Positions 1 through 5,566 of a stretch of 9,585 nucleotides of DNA are shown here, piece after piece (the stretch's first letter is position 1; each line of letters starts with the position of its first letter). The stretch is from Chloroflexota bacterium. Lineage in GTDB: Bacteria; Chloroflexota; Anaerolineae; Caldilineales; Caldilineaceae. Below the pieces are notes generated by a model. That model saw only the letters and a list, made by a program, of their open reading frames with translations. It ran no database searches and had not been told where the DNA came from. The DNA lies in NCBI GenBank assembly GCA_003577365.1, contig QEUY01000084.1, positions 1 through 9,585 on the forward strand, read 5' to 3'. The position numbers and the translations under genes were made by a program.

Positions 1-1530
1 CGGGTCCGCGGTCAGGCTGAGATGGGTCTTGGCCATGCAGATCGGCAGGTTGCCAAAGCCGTTTTTCTCATATTGGCGGATCTGCGCCTCGGCCTTGGCC
101 TCGTAGACTACCTCGCCCGCGCCGTAGATGCGCTGGGCGATGGTCTCGATCTTGGCCTTGATCGGCTGGTCGAGCGCATAGAGGAATTTGAAGCCGGTTG
201 GCTCGGCGGCGGCTTCCACCACCATGCGCGCCAGGTCCACCGCACCCGCGCCGCCCGCAGCCCAGTGGTCGGAAAGCGCGCAGCGCGCGCCCATCTCCTG
301 GGCGATCGCAAAGACGGCGTCCACTTCGCTGGGGTGGTCGGTGGGGAAGTGGTTGACGCAGACGACCGGGCTGACGCCGTGCTGGCGGATGTTCTCGATC
401 TGTTTACGCAGGTTGGCCGCGCCCAGATAGATGTCGTCGGGGTTTTCGACCAGCATCTCGGCGGGCAGCGGTTTGCCGGGGACGACGCGATATTTGCCCG
501 TGTGCAGCTTGAGGGCGCGGATCGTGGCGACGACCACCGCGGCGTCGGGGCGCAGACCGCTGGCGCGGCACTTGATGTTGAAGAATTTCTCGGCGCCGAT
601 GTCCGCGCCAAAGCCTGCCTCGGTGAGCAGATAGTCGCCGGTCTTGATGCCGATCAGATCGGCCAAGACGGAGCTGTTGCCGTGGGCGATGTTGGCAAAG
701 GGGCCGGCATGCACCAGGGCCGGGGTATTTTCCAGCGTCTGGAAGAGGTTGGGTTTGATCGCCTCTTTCATAAGCACGGTCATGGCCCCGGCGGCGCGCA
801 GCTGCTCGGCGGTGACCGGCTGGCGATCTTCGTTCTGGCCGATGACGATGCGTCCGAAACGTTCGCGCATATCGCGCAGGCTGGTGGTCAGCGCCAGGAT
901 CGCCATCACCTCGCTCGCCACGCTGATGTCGAACCCGGTCTGGCGCGGGCGGCCATCGCTCTTGCTGCCCAGCCCGCTGACCAGATAGCGCAGTTCGCGG
1001 TCGTTGACATCCAGCACGCGCCGCCAGGTAATGGCGTAGGGGTCGATGCGGAGGTCGTTGCCCTGGTAGATGTGGTTGTCGATCATGGCGGCCAAGAGGT
1101 TATTGGCCGCGGTGACGGCGTGGATATCGCCGGTCATGTGCAGGTTAAACTGCTCCATCGGCACGACCTGGCTGTAGCCGCCGCCTGCTGCGCCGCCTTT
1201 GATGCCGAAGGTCGGCCCCTGCGAGGGCTGGCGGATGGCGATGGTGGCGCGCCGTCCGATGTGCTGCATGCCCTGGCCCAACCCGACCAAGGTAGTGGAT
1301 TTGCCTTCACCCAACGGGGTCGGGGTAATCGAGGTGACTAAGACATACTTGGCGTTGGGGCGATCTTGCAGATGCTCCAACGCTTCTAGCTTGACTTTGG
1401 CGACGGTGTCGCCGTAGAACTCGATATCGCGGCGGCTCAGACCCATCTTTTCGGCAATGGCTTCGATGGGTTCCAGCTTGGCGGCCTGGGCGATCTCGAT
1501 GTCGCTGGGAACAGAGGTCATGACTGCCAT
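1..1530 (-). CDS. fhs: Formate-tetrahydrofolate ligase, 3'-truncated by window edge
   Basis: This enzyme (formyltetrahydrofolate synthetase) makes 10-formyl-THF from formate, ATP and THF in the cytoplasm, feeding one-carbon metabolism. The frame runs from the ATG at 1530 to the left edge, giving 510 residues of the usual ~555; the C-terminus lies outside. Visible marks are the nucleotide-binding loop TPTPLGEGKST near residues 69-79, the stretch QPSQGPTFGIKGGAAGGGYSQ reduced here to its core GPTFGIKGGAAGGG (about 105-118), EQFNLHMTGDIHA (126-138), and the family's late motif FGNLPICMAKTHLSL just before the edge. The start is supported by AAGGAA (1538-1543), 7 nt upstream; a second ATG three codons later is less well placed. 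It lies 14 bp downstream of galM on the same strand and probably shares its mRNA. Identification is secure; the role (acetogenic or simply biosynthetic) cannot be decided here. Confidence 0.96.
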   Translation of the reverse strand, partial: MAVMTSVPSDIEIAQAAKLEPIEAIAEKMGLSRRDIEFYGDTVAKVKLEALEHLQDRPNAKYVLVTSITPTPLGEGKSTTLVGLGQGMQHIGRRATIAIRQPSQGPTFGIKGGAAGGGYSQVVPMEQFNLHMTGDIHAVTAANNLLAAMIDNHIYQGNDLRIDPYAITWRRVLDVNDRELRYLVSGLGSKSDGRPRQTGFDISVASEVMAILALTTSLRDMRERFGRIVIGQNEDRQPVTAEQLRAAGAMTVLMKEAIKPNLFQTLENTPALVHAGPFANIAHGNSSVLADLIGIKTGDYLLTEAGFGADIGAEKFFNIKCRASGLRPDAAVVVATIRALKLHTGKYRVVPGKPLPAEMLVENPDDIYLGAANLRKQIENIRQHGVSPVVCVNHFPTDHPSEVDAVFAIAQEMGARCALSDHWAAGGAGAVDLARMVVEAAAEPTGFKFLYALDQPIKAKIETIAQRIYGAGEVVYEAKAEAQIRQYEKNGFGNLPICMAKTHLSLTADP

Positions 1531-1544
1531 GAGTAGGTTCCTTG

Positions 1545-2597
1545 TTATTCTGCCGCAAACCGGAAGACCGTCACTTCATGATAGGTCTGCCCCGGTTCGA
1601 GGACGGCCGAGGGAAAGCTGGGCTGATTGGGCGAGTCCGGGAAGTGCTGCGTCTCTAGGCAGAGGCCGCCGCGGCGTGGGTACACCTTGCCCGCTTTGCC
1701 GGGCAGGCTGCCGGGCATCAGGTTGCCGCTGTAGAACTGCACCCCCGGCTGCGTGGTGAGGATGTCCACACGCCGCCCGCTGCGCGCTTCGCGGATCGCG
1801 GCCGCGGGCCGCAGTTCGCCCGGCGTGCCGTTGACCACATAGTTGTGGTCATAGCCCAGGCCGCGGCGCAACTGCTCGTCGTCCTGGTCGATGCGCGCGC
1901 CGATGCGGGTGAACTGGCGGAAGTCGAACGGCGTGCCCGCCACCGGGGCCAGTTCGCCCAGCGGGATGGCGCTTTCGTCCACCGGCGTGTAGCGGTCGGC
2001 GTTGATCATCAACTCGTGGTCGAGGATCGTGCCTTCGCCCAGGAGGTTGAAATAGGTGTGGTTGGTCAGGTTGAGGATGGTCGCCTGGTCGGTCGTGGCC
2101 TCATAGTCGATCTGCAGGGCGTTGTCGTTGGTCAGCGTATAGGTGACGGTGACCGACAGGTTGCCGGGATAGCCTTCTTCGCCGTCGGGGCTGAGATAGC
2201 TCAGCGCCACGCCCACACCCTCCGGGCTGCTGATTGGCTCCGCCGACCAGATCACCTTGTCGAAGCCGACCTGGCCGCCGTGCAGGTGGTTGGGGCCGTT
2301 GTTTTGGGCCAGTTGATATTCCTTGCCCTTGAGGTGGAACCTGCCGCCGGCGATGCGGTTGGCGAAGCGCCCCGTGATGCAGCCGAAAAAGGGGCTGCGT
2401 GTCAGATAGTCGTCCAGGTTGTCGAAGCCGAGGACGATGTCGCCCGGCTGCCCGCCGCGGTCGGGGGTGTGCAGGCTGACGAGGATGCCGCCATAGTTGG
2501 TGAGGGTGACGGTGACGCCCTGGTCATTGCTCAGCGTGTAGAGATCGACCATCGCGCCGCCTCTGGTGGCGCCGAAAGGCTGCTGTCTAAGCTTCAT
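1545..2597 (-). CDS. galM: Aldose 1-epimerase (mutarotase)
   Basis: GalM interconverts the alpha and beta anomers of aldohexoses such as galactose and glucose in the cytoplasm, usually ahead of the Leloir pathway. The product has 350 residues, normal for the family. Visible marks are TNYGGILVSLHTPDR (33-47), the GRFANRI motif (76-82), NHLHGG with His106, LTNHTYFNL with the putative catalytic His180, GYDHNY with Asp250, and CLETQHFPDSPNQPSFPS with the putative general base Glu315. The ATG at 2597 is preferred because AGGAA (2604-2608) sits 6 nt upstream and because the PFGATRGGAMVDLYTLSN segment matches the usual GalM N-terminus, so the inner ATG at Met16 would cut into the fold. No signal peptide is seen. 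It is first of a two-gene unit with fhs, and divergent from the PPC/dehydrogenase/SelA-like cluster. No other galactose gene is in the window. Confidence 0.95.
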   Translation of the reverse strand: MKLRQQPFGATRGGAMVDLYTLSNDQGVTVTLTNYGGILVSLHTPDRGGQPGDIVLGFDNLDDYLTRSPFFGCITGRFANRIAGGRFHLKGKEYQLAQNNGPNHLHGGQVGFDKVIWSAEPISSPEGVGVALSYLSPDGEEGYPGNLSVTVTYTLTNDNALQIDYEATTDQATILNLTNHTYFNLLGEGTILDHELMINADRYTPVDESAIPLGELAPVAGTPFDFRQFTRIGARIDQDDEQLRRGLGYDHNYVVNGTPGELRPAAAIREARSGRRVDILTTQPGVQFYSGNLMPGSLPGKAGKVYPRRGGLCLETQHFPDSPNQPSFPSAVLEPGQTYHEVTVFRFAAE

Positions 2598-2812
2598 GAT
2601 GCGTTCCTATGCTGTATGCAGGTGTGGTGTATGCGGGCATGCAAGTGGAATGGATAGCATGGGCCGGCAGCCACGGCATGGACCTGTCGGAGACGCGCCT
2701 GGAGACATCGTATCGGCGCACCTAAACCGCTGCGGTCACATCGCTGGGCCGCGCTGGGGGCTATCAACTGCTCTGGGCACGCGGTTCCGGCCTCCATGCC
2801 GGCTGTGATTGT

Positions 2813-2841
2813 ATGATAGCACAGATCGGCGGGGGCCGGAA
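2813..2841 (-). promoter_or_regulatory. Candidate galM-fhs promoter (extended -10)
   Basis: Read on the minus strand, TATCAT (2813-2818) is preceded by TGC (2819-2821), giving the extended -10 form TG-N-TATCAT. The hexamer 17 bp further upstream is TTCCGG (2836-2841), a poor -35 match, as extended -10 promoters often have. The predicted start would leave a leader of roughly 200 nt before galM. It is tentative; another promoter nearer galM is possible, but I saw no better one. Confidence 0.3.
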
Positions 2842-2854
2842 CGTGAAACTCACG
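2842..2854. repeat. 13-bp odd palindrome
   Basis: CGTGA (2842-2846) and TCACG (2850-2854) form a perfect 5-bp inverted repeat around AAC. It lies between the two divergent candidate promoters, just upstream of the minus-strand -35 position, so it could be a regulator site. It is short enough to arise by chance. Confidence 0.3.
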
Positions 2855-2903
2855 GCGCAGCTTGGCCGAAGCAAGGCGGTACGCCGAGCAGCCCAACACA
2901 AGC

Positions 2904-2932
2904 TTCGTTCTGGCCGCGGCTTGGGGTATGAT
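2904..2932 (+). promoter_or_regulatory. Candidate promoter of the PPC-dehydrogenase-SelA-like cluster
   Basis: TATGAT (2927-2932) matches the -10 consensus at five of six positions. The hexamer 17 bp upstream, TTCGTT (2904-2909), is a weak -35 match. Transcription would start near 2939-2941, leaving a leader of about 50 nt before the ATG at 2989. The downstream edge of the -10 overlaps the left half of a perfect inverted repeat, which would suit repression by a bound protein. Confidence 0.45.
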
Positions 2933-2958
2933 GAACGGGCAAACACCTACCGTTCATC
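2930..2958. promoter_or_regulatory. Perfect 9-bp inverted repeat, operator candidate
   Basis: GATGAACGG (2930-2938) and CCGTTCATC (2950-2958) are exact inverted copies separated by 11 bp. The half-site centres are 20 bp apart, about two helical turns, as expected for a dimeric regulator binding one face of DNA. The repeat overlaps the last three bases of the putative -10 and covers the expected start point. In RNA it would form a hairpin at the very 5' end, so an RNA role is an alternative. No regulator gene is in the window to assign. Confidence 0.55.
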
Positions 2959-2973
2959 CCCTATTCTGCAATG

Positions 2974-2981
2974 AGGAAGGA
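2974..2981 (+). promoter_or_regulatory. Ribosome binding site fixing the PPC gene start
   Basis: AGGAAGGA lies 7 nt before the ATG at 2989. An in-frame ATG at 2971 sits directly in front of this site and would place it inside the coding region, so 2989 is the better start. Confidence 0.8.
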
Positions 2982-2988
2982 ACGTTGT

Positions 2989-3399
2989 ATGCGTATTGAA
3001 TCGGGCCGTATCACCAAGCTGCATGTGGTGCATCTCAACCCCGGCGACGATGTGCTCTTGGGGCTGCGCGCCGCCGTGGCCGCCAAGGGCATCCGCCATG
3101 CGGCGATTGTGGGCGCGATCGGCTCGGTGACCAGCTATCATTTTCATGTGGTCGCCAGCCCCGACCTGCCCCCTGCCGAACTCTATCCCAAGGCCGAGGG
3201 GGCGTATGACATCGCCACCATGACCGGTTTTATCTTCAACGGACGCGTCCACTGCCATATCATCTTCTCGGACGAGCGCGTCGCCTTTGGCGGCCATCTG
3301 GAGGAAGGCTGCCGCGTGCTGACCTTTAACGTCATTTCGATTGCCGAGGTCGAGGAGTTGGACATCACCGACTTCGACACCCTGCAGCCGCTCAACTGA
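2989..3399 (+). CDS. PPC-domain (DUF296) protein
   Basis: This 136-residue protein is a single PPC (plants and prokaryotes conserved, DUF296) domain. In plants the domain is fused to AT-hooks; bacterial stand-alone versions form small trimers, often with a metal bound by histidines, and their function is not established. Seen here: an N-terminal strand with GRITKLHVVHLNPGDDV (6-22), a Gly/Ile-rich core AAIVGAIGSVTSYHF (38-52), and the conserved GRVHCHIIFSDERVAFGGHLEEGC (85-108, key residues His88, His90, His103, Gly101-Gly102). These three His match the positions usually conserved. No signal peptide or membrane segment is present. The ATG at 2989 is chosen over 2971 because of the AGGAAGGA site. 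The gene leads a plus-strand cluster: 9 bp separate its stop from the dehydrogenase gene, so co-transcription is likely. It is often labelled a DNA-binding protein, but nothing here shows DNA binding. Confidence 0.85.
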   Translation: MRIESGRITKLHVVHLNPGDDVLLGLRAAVAAKGIRHAAIVGAIGSVTSYHFHVVASPDLPPAELYPKAEGAYDIATMTGFIFNGRVHCHIIFSDERVAFGGHLEEGCRVLTFNVISIAEVEELDITDFDTLQPLN

Positions 3400-3408
3400 G
3401 GCCGCGCC

Positions 3409-4308
3409 ATGGCCGATCAACCGACCGGGCCAATGGCTATCGGGTTTATCGGGTTGGGCATCATGGGCCGGCCCATGGCGCACAATGTGCTGCGCGCCGG
3501 TTTTCCGCTGGTGGTCTATGATCTGCAGCCGGAGCCGGTGGACGACCTGGCGGCAGCCGGGGCGCGGGCCGCAGACTCGCCCGCGGCCCTGGCGCAACAG
3601 GTCGGTGTCGTGCTGCTCTGCCTGCCCGATTCGCCCGATGTGCAGGCGGCGCTGTGCGGGCCGCAGGGCGTCTTGGCCGGGGCGCGGCCGGGCCAGATCG
3701 TGGTGGACATGAGCACGATCTCGCCGGTGGTGGCGCGCGAGCTGGCCGCCACCGCCGCGGCCCAGGGCGTAACCTTGCTCGACGCGCCGGTCTCCGGCGG
3801 GCAGGTGGGCGCGGCGCAGGGCACGCTCTCGATCATGGTGGGCGGCGACGCCGCGGCCTTTGCCCAGGTGCGCCCGGTGCTGGCCGCCATGGGTAAGACG
3901 ATCCTGCACATCGGCGCTTCCGGCGCGGGGCAGGTGACCAAAGCCTGCAACCAGATCGTGATCGCGGTGACGATCGAGGCGGTGGCTGAAGCGATGGTGC
4001 TGGCGGCCAAGGCCGGGGTAGACCCGGCACAGGTGCGCCAGGCGCTCTTGGGCGGCTATGCCTACAGCCGGGTACTGGAGGGGCATGGCGAGCGCTTTTT
4101 GGCGCGCAATTTTGCGCCCGGTTTTCGCACGCGGCTGCAATATAAGGACCTCAACATTGCCATGGATGCGGGCCGCGCTTATGCAGCGCCGCTGCCGGCC
4201 ACGGCGTTGGTACACCAGTTGTACGGCGCGTTGATGGCGCGCGGCGGCGCAGAGCAAGATCATTCGGCGCTGGTCACGCTCTTGGAGGAGTTGGCTGGGA
4301 TAAAGTAG
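3409..4308 (+). CDS. NAD(P)-dependent beta-hydroxyacid dehydrogenase (HIBADH / tartronate-semialdehyde reductase family)
   Basis: The 299-residue product is a typical cytoplasmic beta-hydroxyacid dehydrogenase, oxidising or reducing a beta-hydroxyacid/semialdehyde pair with NAD(P). In order: the Rossmann nucleotide motif GFIGLGIMGRPMA (12-24), an Asp38 at the end of the second strand (VVYDL), which favours NAD over NADP, VVDMSTISP (98-106), the substrate-binding DAPVSGG (125-131), the catalytic GAGQVTKACNQ with Lys178 and Asn182-region amide (172-182), and YKDLNIAM with Lys246-Asp247 (245-252). Length is normal. GAGG (3397-3402 area) gives a modest ribosome site before the ATG at 3409. It follows the PPC gene by 9 bp and precedes the SelA-like gene; its stop codon lies inside a heptad repeat. 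GarR, GlxR, MmsB and GHB dehydrogenase share these motifs, so the substrate is not assigned. Confidence 0.9.
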   Translation: MADQPTGPMAIGFIGLGIMGRPMAHNVLRAGFPLVVYDLQPEPVDDLAAAGARAADSPAALAQQVGVVLLCLPDSPDVQAALCGPQGVLAGARPGQIVVDMSTISPVVARELAATAAAQGVTLLDAPVSGGQVGAAQGTLSIMVGGDAAAFAQVRPVLAAMGKTILHIGASGAGQVTKACNQIVIAVTIEAVAEAMVLAAKAGVDPAQVRQALLGGYAYSRVLEGHGERFLARNFAPGFRTRLQYKDLNIAMDAGRAYAAPLPATALVHQLYGALMARGGAEQDHSALVTLLEELAGIK

Positions 4309-4338
4309 GCAGTAGAGATTGGGCGGTGGGCAGCAGGG
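4304..4338 (+). repeat. Left heptanucleotide array (AGTAGGC-type, 5 units)
   Basis: Five consecutive 7-mers are readable in register: AGTAGGC, AGTAGAG, ATTGGGC, GGTGGGC, AGCAGGG. The first contains the TAG stop codon of the dehydrogenase gene. They resemble, in inverted orientation, the units of the right array at 4363-4397, and also the short tandemly repeated heptamers known from filamentous cyanobacteria. Confidence 0.6.
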
Positions 4339-4384
4339 TCCAGAGTCAAGCCTGCTTCTGTACCCTACTCCCTCCTGCCCAATC
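4317..4384. repeat. Imperfect long hairpin made by the two heptad arrays
   Basis: GATTGGGC (4317-4324) pairs perfectly with GCCCAATC (4377-4384), AGGGT (4335-4339) with ACCCT (4362-4366), and CAGA (4341-4344) with TCTG (4357-4360), giving a stem-loop of about 68 nt with internal mismatches. It fills the gap between the dehydrogenase and SelA-like genes. No T-tract follows, so it is not a classical terminator; mRNA processing or stabilisation is equally possible. Confidence 0.55.
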
Positions 4385-4397
4385 CCTACTCCCCATT
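4363..4397 (+). repeat. Right heptanucleotide array (CCCTACT-type, 5 units)
   Basis: Five consecutive 7-mers in register: CCCTACT, CCCTCCT, GCCCAAT, CCCTACT, CCCCATT. CCCTACT occurs twice exactly. The array ends 19 bp before the ATG of the SelA-like gene and just upstream of its ribosome binding site. Confidence 0.65.
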
Positions 4398-4401
4398 ATC
4401 G

Positions 4402-4409
4402 AAAGGTGG
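4402..4409 (+). promoter_or_regulatory. Ribosome binding site fixing the SelA-like gene start
   Basis: AAAGGTGG lies 7 nt before the ATG at 4417. The in-frame TTG at 4411 would leave only 1 nt of spacing, so 4417 is the start. Confidence 0.75.
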
Positions 4410-4416
4410 CTTGGGG

Positions 4417-5544
4417 ATGGGAAGCGATATCTATACCGAGCTTGGGGTGACGCCGGTGATCAACGCCATGGGCCATGTGACGGTGCTGGGCGGGTCGATC
4501 CTGTCGCCCGCGGTGCAGGCTGCCATGGACGCCGCCAACAGCCTGTATGTCTCGATGGACGAACTGCAAGACAAGGCCGGCCAGGCCATCGCCAAGATGC
4601 TGGGCGCAGAGGCGGCGTTTGTTACCTCCGGCGCGTTTGCGGCGCTGGTCTTGGGCGCAGCGGGCATCATGACCGGCGGCGACCCGGCCAAGATCGCCCA
4701 GTTGCCCGACACGCGCGGCATGAAAGACGAGTTCCTCTTTCAAAAGGCGACGCGCTATCGCTATGACCGCTGCATCACCACGGCGGGGGCCAAATTGATC
4801 GAAGTGGGCGACGAGCAGGGGACGACGCCCGACCAACTGGCCGCGGCGATTGGCCCGCAGACCGCGGGCATCTTTTTCTTTGCGCGCGGCGAGCGCATCC
4901 CCGGCACGCTGCGCTTGGCGCAGGTGATGGAGATCGCCCAGGCTGCAGGGCTGCCGGTGTTGGTGGACGCGGCGGGCGAGGTCTATCCGCTGGAACGGCT
5001 GAGGGGGCTGCCCCAGAGCGGCGCAGGGCTGGTCTGCTATGGGGCGAAGTACCTCAGTTCGGCCAACTCCACCGGCATCCTGTGTGGGCAGGCGGGGCTG
5101 GTCTCGGCAGCGCGGCTCAACAGCTTCACAGGCTATGAGTCCCAGAACAACCGCAGCATCGGCCGCGGCTATAAGGTGGACCGGCAGGAGATCGTGGCGA
5201 CTGCGGTGGCGCTGCGCGAATGGCTGGAGACCGACCACGAGGAACGTTTTCAGCAGCAGGCGGCGCGCATCGAGACGATCGCACGGCGGCTGGCCGATCT
5301 GCCGCATGTGACCACGCGCAACCTTTGGCCCGAAGAGCAGGGGCCGTGGATGCGGCTGCACATTGCCTATCCCGTGGAGCGGGTGGGCAAGAACAACCAG
5401 GAGATCGCGGCTGCGCTCAAAGCCGGGAACCCCAGCATTTGGGTGCGGCCCGAAGGCGAGGGGTTGACGGTGGAGGTGCATACGCTGCGCCCGGGCGAGG
5501 AGCAGATCGTCGCCGATGCGCTGCACCAACATCTGGCGGGGTGA
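4417..5544 (+). CDS. SelA-like PLP-dependent enzyme (aminotransferase class V fold)
   Basis: The 375-residue product belongs to the fold-type I PLP enzymes related to SelA (L-seryl-tRNA(Sec) selenium transferase), but is probably a catabolic lyase or similar enzyme, as in DgaE-type D-glucosaminate-6-phosphate ammonia-lyases. Seen: IYTELGVTPVINAMGHVTVLGGSILSP around residues 5-31 (typical SelA-like N-terminus), AAFVTSGAFAAL (66-77, cofactor phosphate region), VLVDAAGEVYP (181-191, Asp184 for the PLP ring nitrogen), and CYGAKYLSSANSTGIL (207-222) with Lys211 as the likely Schiff-base lysine, then GRGYKVDRQEIV (249-260). True SelA is ~460 residues with an extra tRNA-binding N-domain, missing here, and no selB, selC or selD is nearby, so selenium transfer is unlikely. 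The loop after the lysine reads SSANS where SelA and DgaE relatives usually show a GGPQ/CGPQ-like segment. Its stop is 3 bp from the convergent SGNH gene's stop. Confidence 0.85.
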   Translation: MGSDIYTELGVTPVINAMGHVTVLGGSILSPAVQAAMDAANSLYVSMDELQDKAGQAIAKMLGAEAAFVTSGAFAALVLGAAGIMTGGDPAKIAQLPDTRGMKDEFLFQKATRYRYDRCITTAGAKLIEVGDEQGTTPDQLAAAIGPQTAGIFFFARGERIPGTLRLAQVMEIAQAAGLPVLVDAAGEVYPLERLRGLPQSGAGLVCYGAKYLSSANSTGILCGQAGLVSAARLNSFTGYESQNNRSIGRGYKVDRQEIVATAVALREWLETDHEERFQQQAARIETIARRLADLPHVTTRNLWPEEQGPWMRLHIAYPVERVGKNNQEIAAALKAGNPSIWVRPEGEGLTVEVHTLRPGEEQIVADALHQHLAG

Positions 5545-5566
5545 GCGTTATTCCGCGACGCTCACC
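5540..5566. terminator. Hairpin shared by two convergent gene ends
   Basis: GGTGAGCGT (5540-5548) and ACGCTCACC (5558-5566) form a perfect 9-bp stem with a 9-nt loop. The left arm contains the TGA of the SelA-like gene, and the minus-strand TAA of the SGNH gene begins at the arm's inner edge (5550-5548). It could act in both directions. Neither side has a T-tract, so intrinsic termination is only a possibility; RNA 3'-end protection is another. Confidence 0.5.

Larger units (their letters stand above)
2598..2988. promoter_or_regulatory. Divergent intergenic regulatory region
   Basis: About 390 bp separate galM (minus) from the PPC-domain gene (plus). I find no convincing gene: the short open frames have no family resemblance and poor starts. 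The region holds a plus-strand -10-like TATGAT (2927-2932), a perfect 9-bp inverted repeat over the expected start point (2930-2938 / 2950-2958), a 13-bp odd palindrome CGTGAAACTCACG (2842-2854), a minus-strand extended -10-like TGCTATCAT (2813-2821), and a small GC hairpin CCGGC/GCCGG (2787-2802). The layout suits two divergently controlled transcripts. Nothing specific is recognised in 2620-2780. Confidence 0.6.

Noticed and set aside
22..1341. Long plus-strand open frame (439 codons) opposite fhs
   Set aside because: It is the exact codon-register antisense of fhs; its product is low-complexity Ala/Gly/Asp/Arg-rich with no family resemblance, as expected in GC-rich DNA.
1845..2657. Plus-strand open frame (270 codons) opposite galM
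   Set aside because: It mirrors galM codons in antisense; Val/Ala/Asp-rich composition without a domain.
2594..2899. Small minus-strand open frame in the divergent region
   Set aside because: It overlaps the galM start and promoter candidates, has no ribosome site or family resemblance, and its composition does not look like protein.
2971..2973. ATG as start of the PPC gene
   Set aside because: The ribosome site AGGAAGGA would then fall inside the coding region; the ATG at 2989 is 7 nt after it and begins the conserved domain.
2947..4263. Long minus-strand open frame (438 codons)
   Set aside because: It lies opposite the PPC and dehydrogenase genes, both of which have clear family motifs; its product is His/Arg/Gly-rich with no recognisable domain.
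4304..4397. CRISPR array
   Set aside because: The units are contiguous 7-mers without spacers, and the two arrays are inverted; no cas gene is present.
4396..5532. Long minus-strand open frame (378 codons)
   Set aside because: It is antisense to the SelA-like gene and has no motif or sensible start.
4417..5544. True selenocysteine synthase (SelA)
   Set aside because: It is too short, lacks the tRNA-binding N-domain and the usual loop after the PLP lysine, and has no selB, selC or selD nearby.
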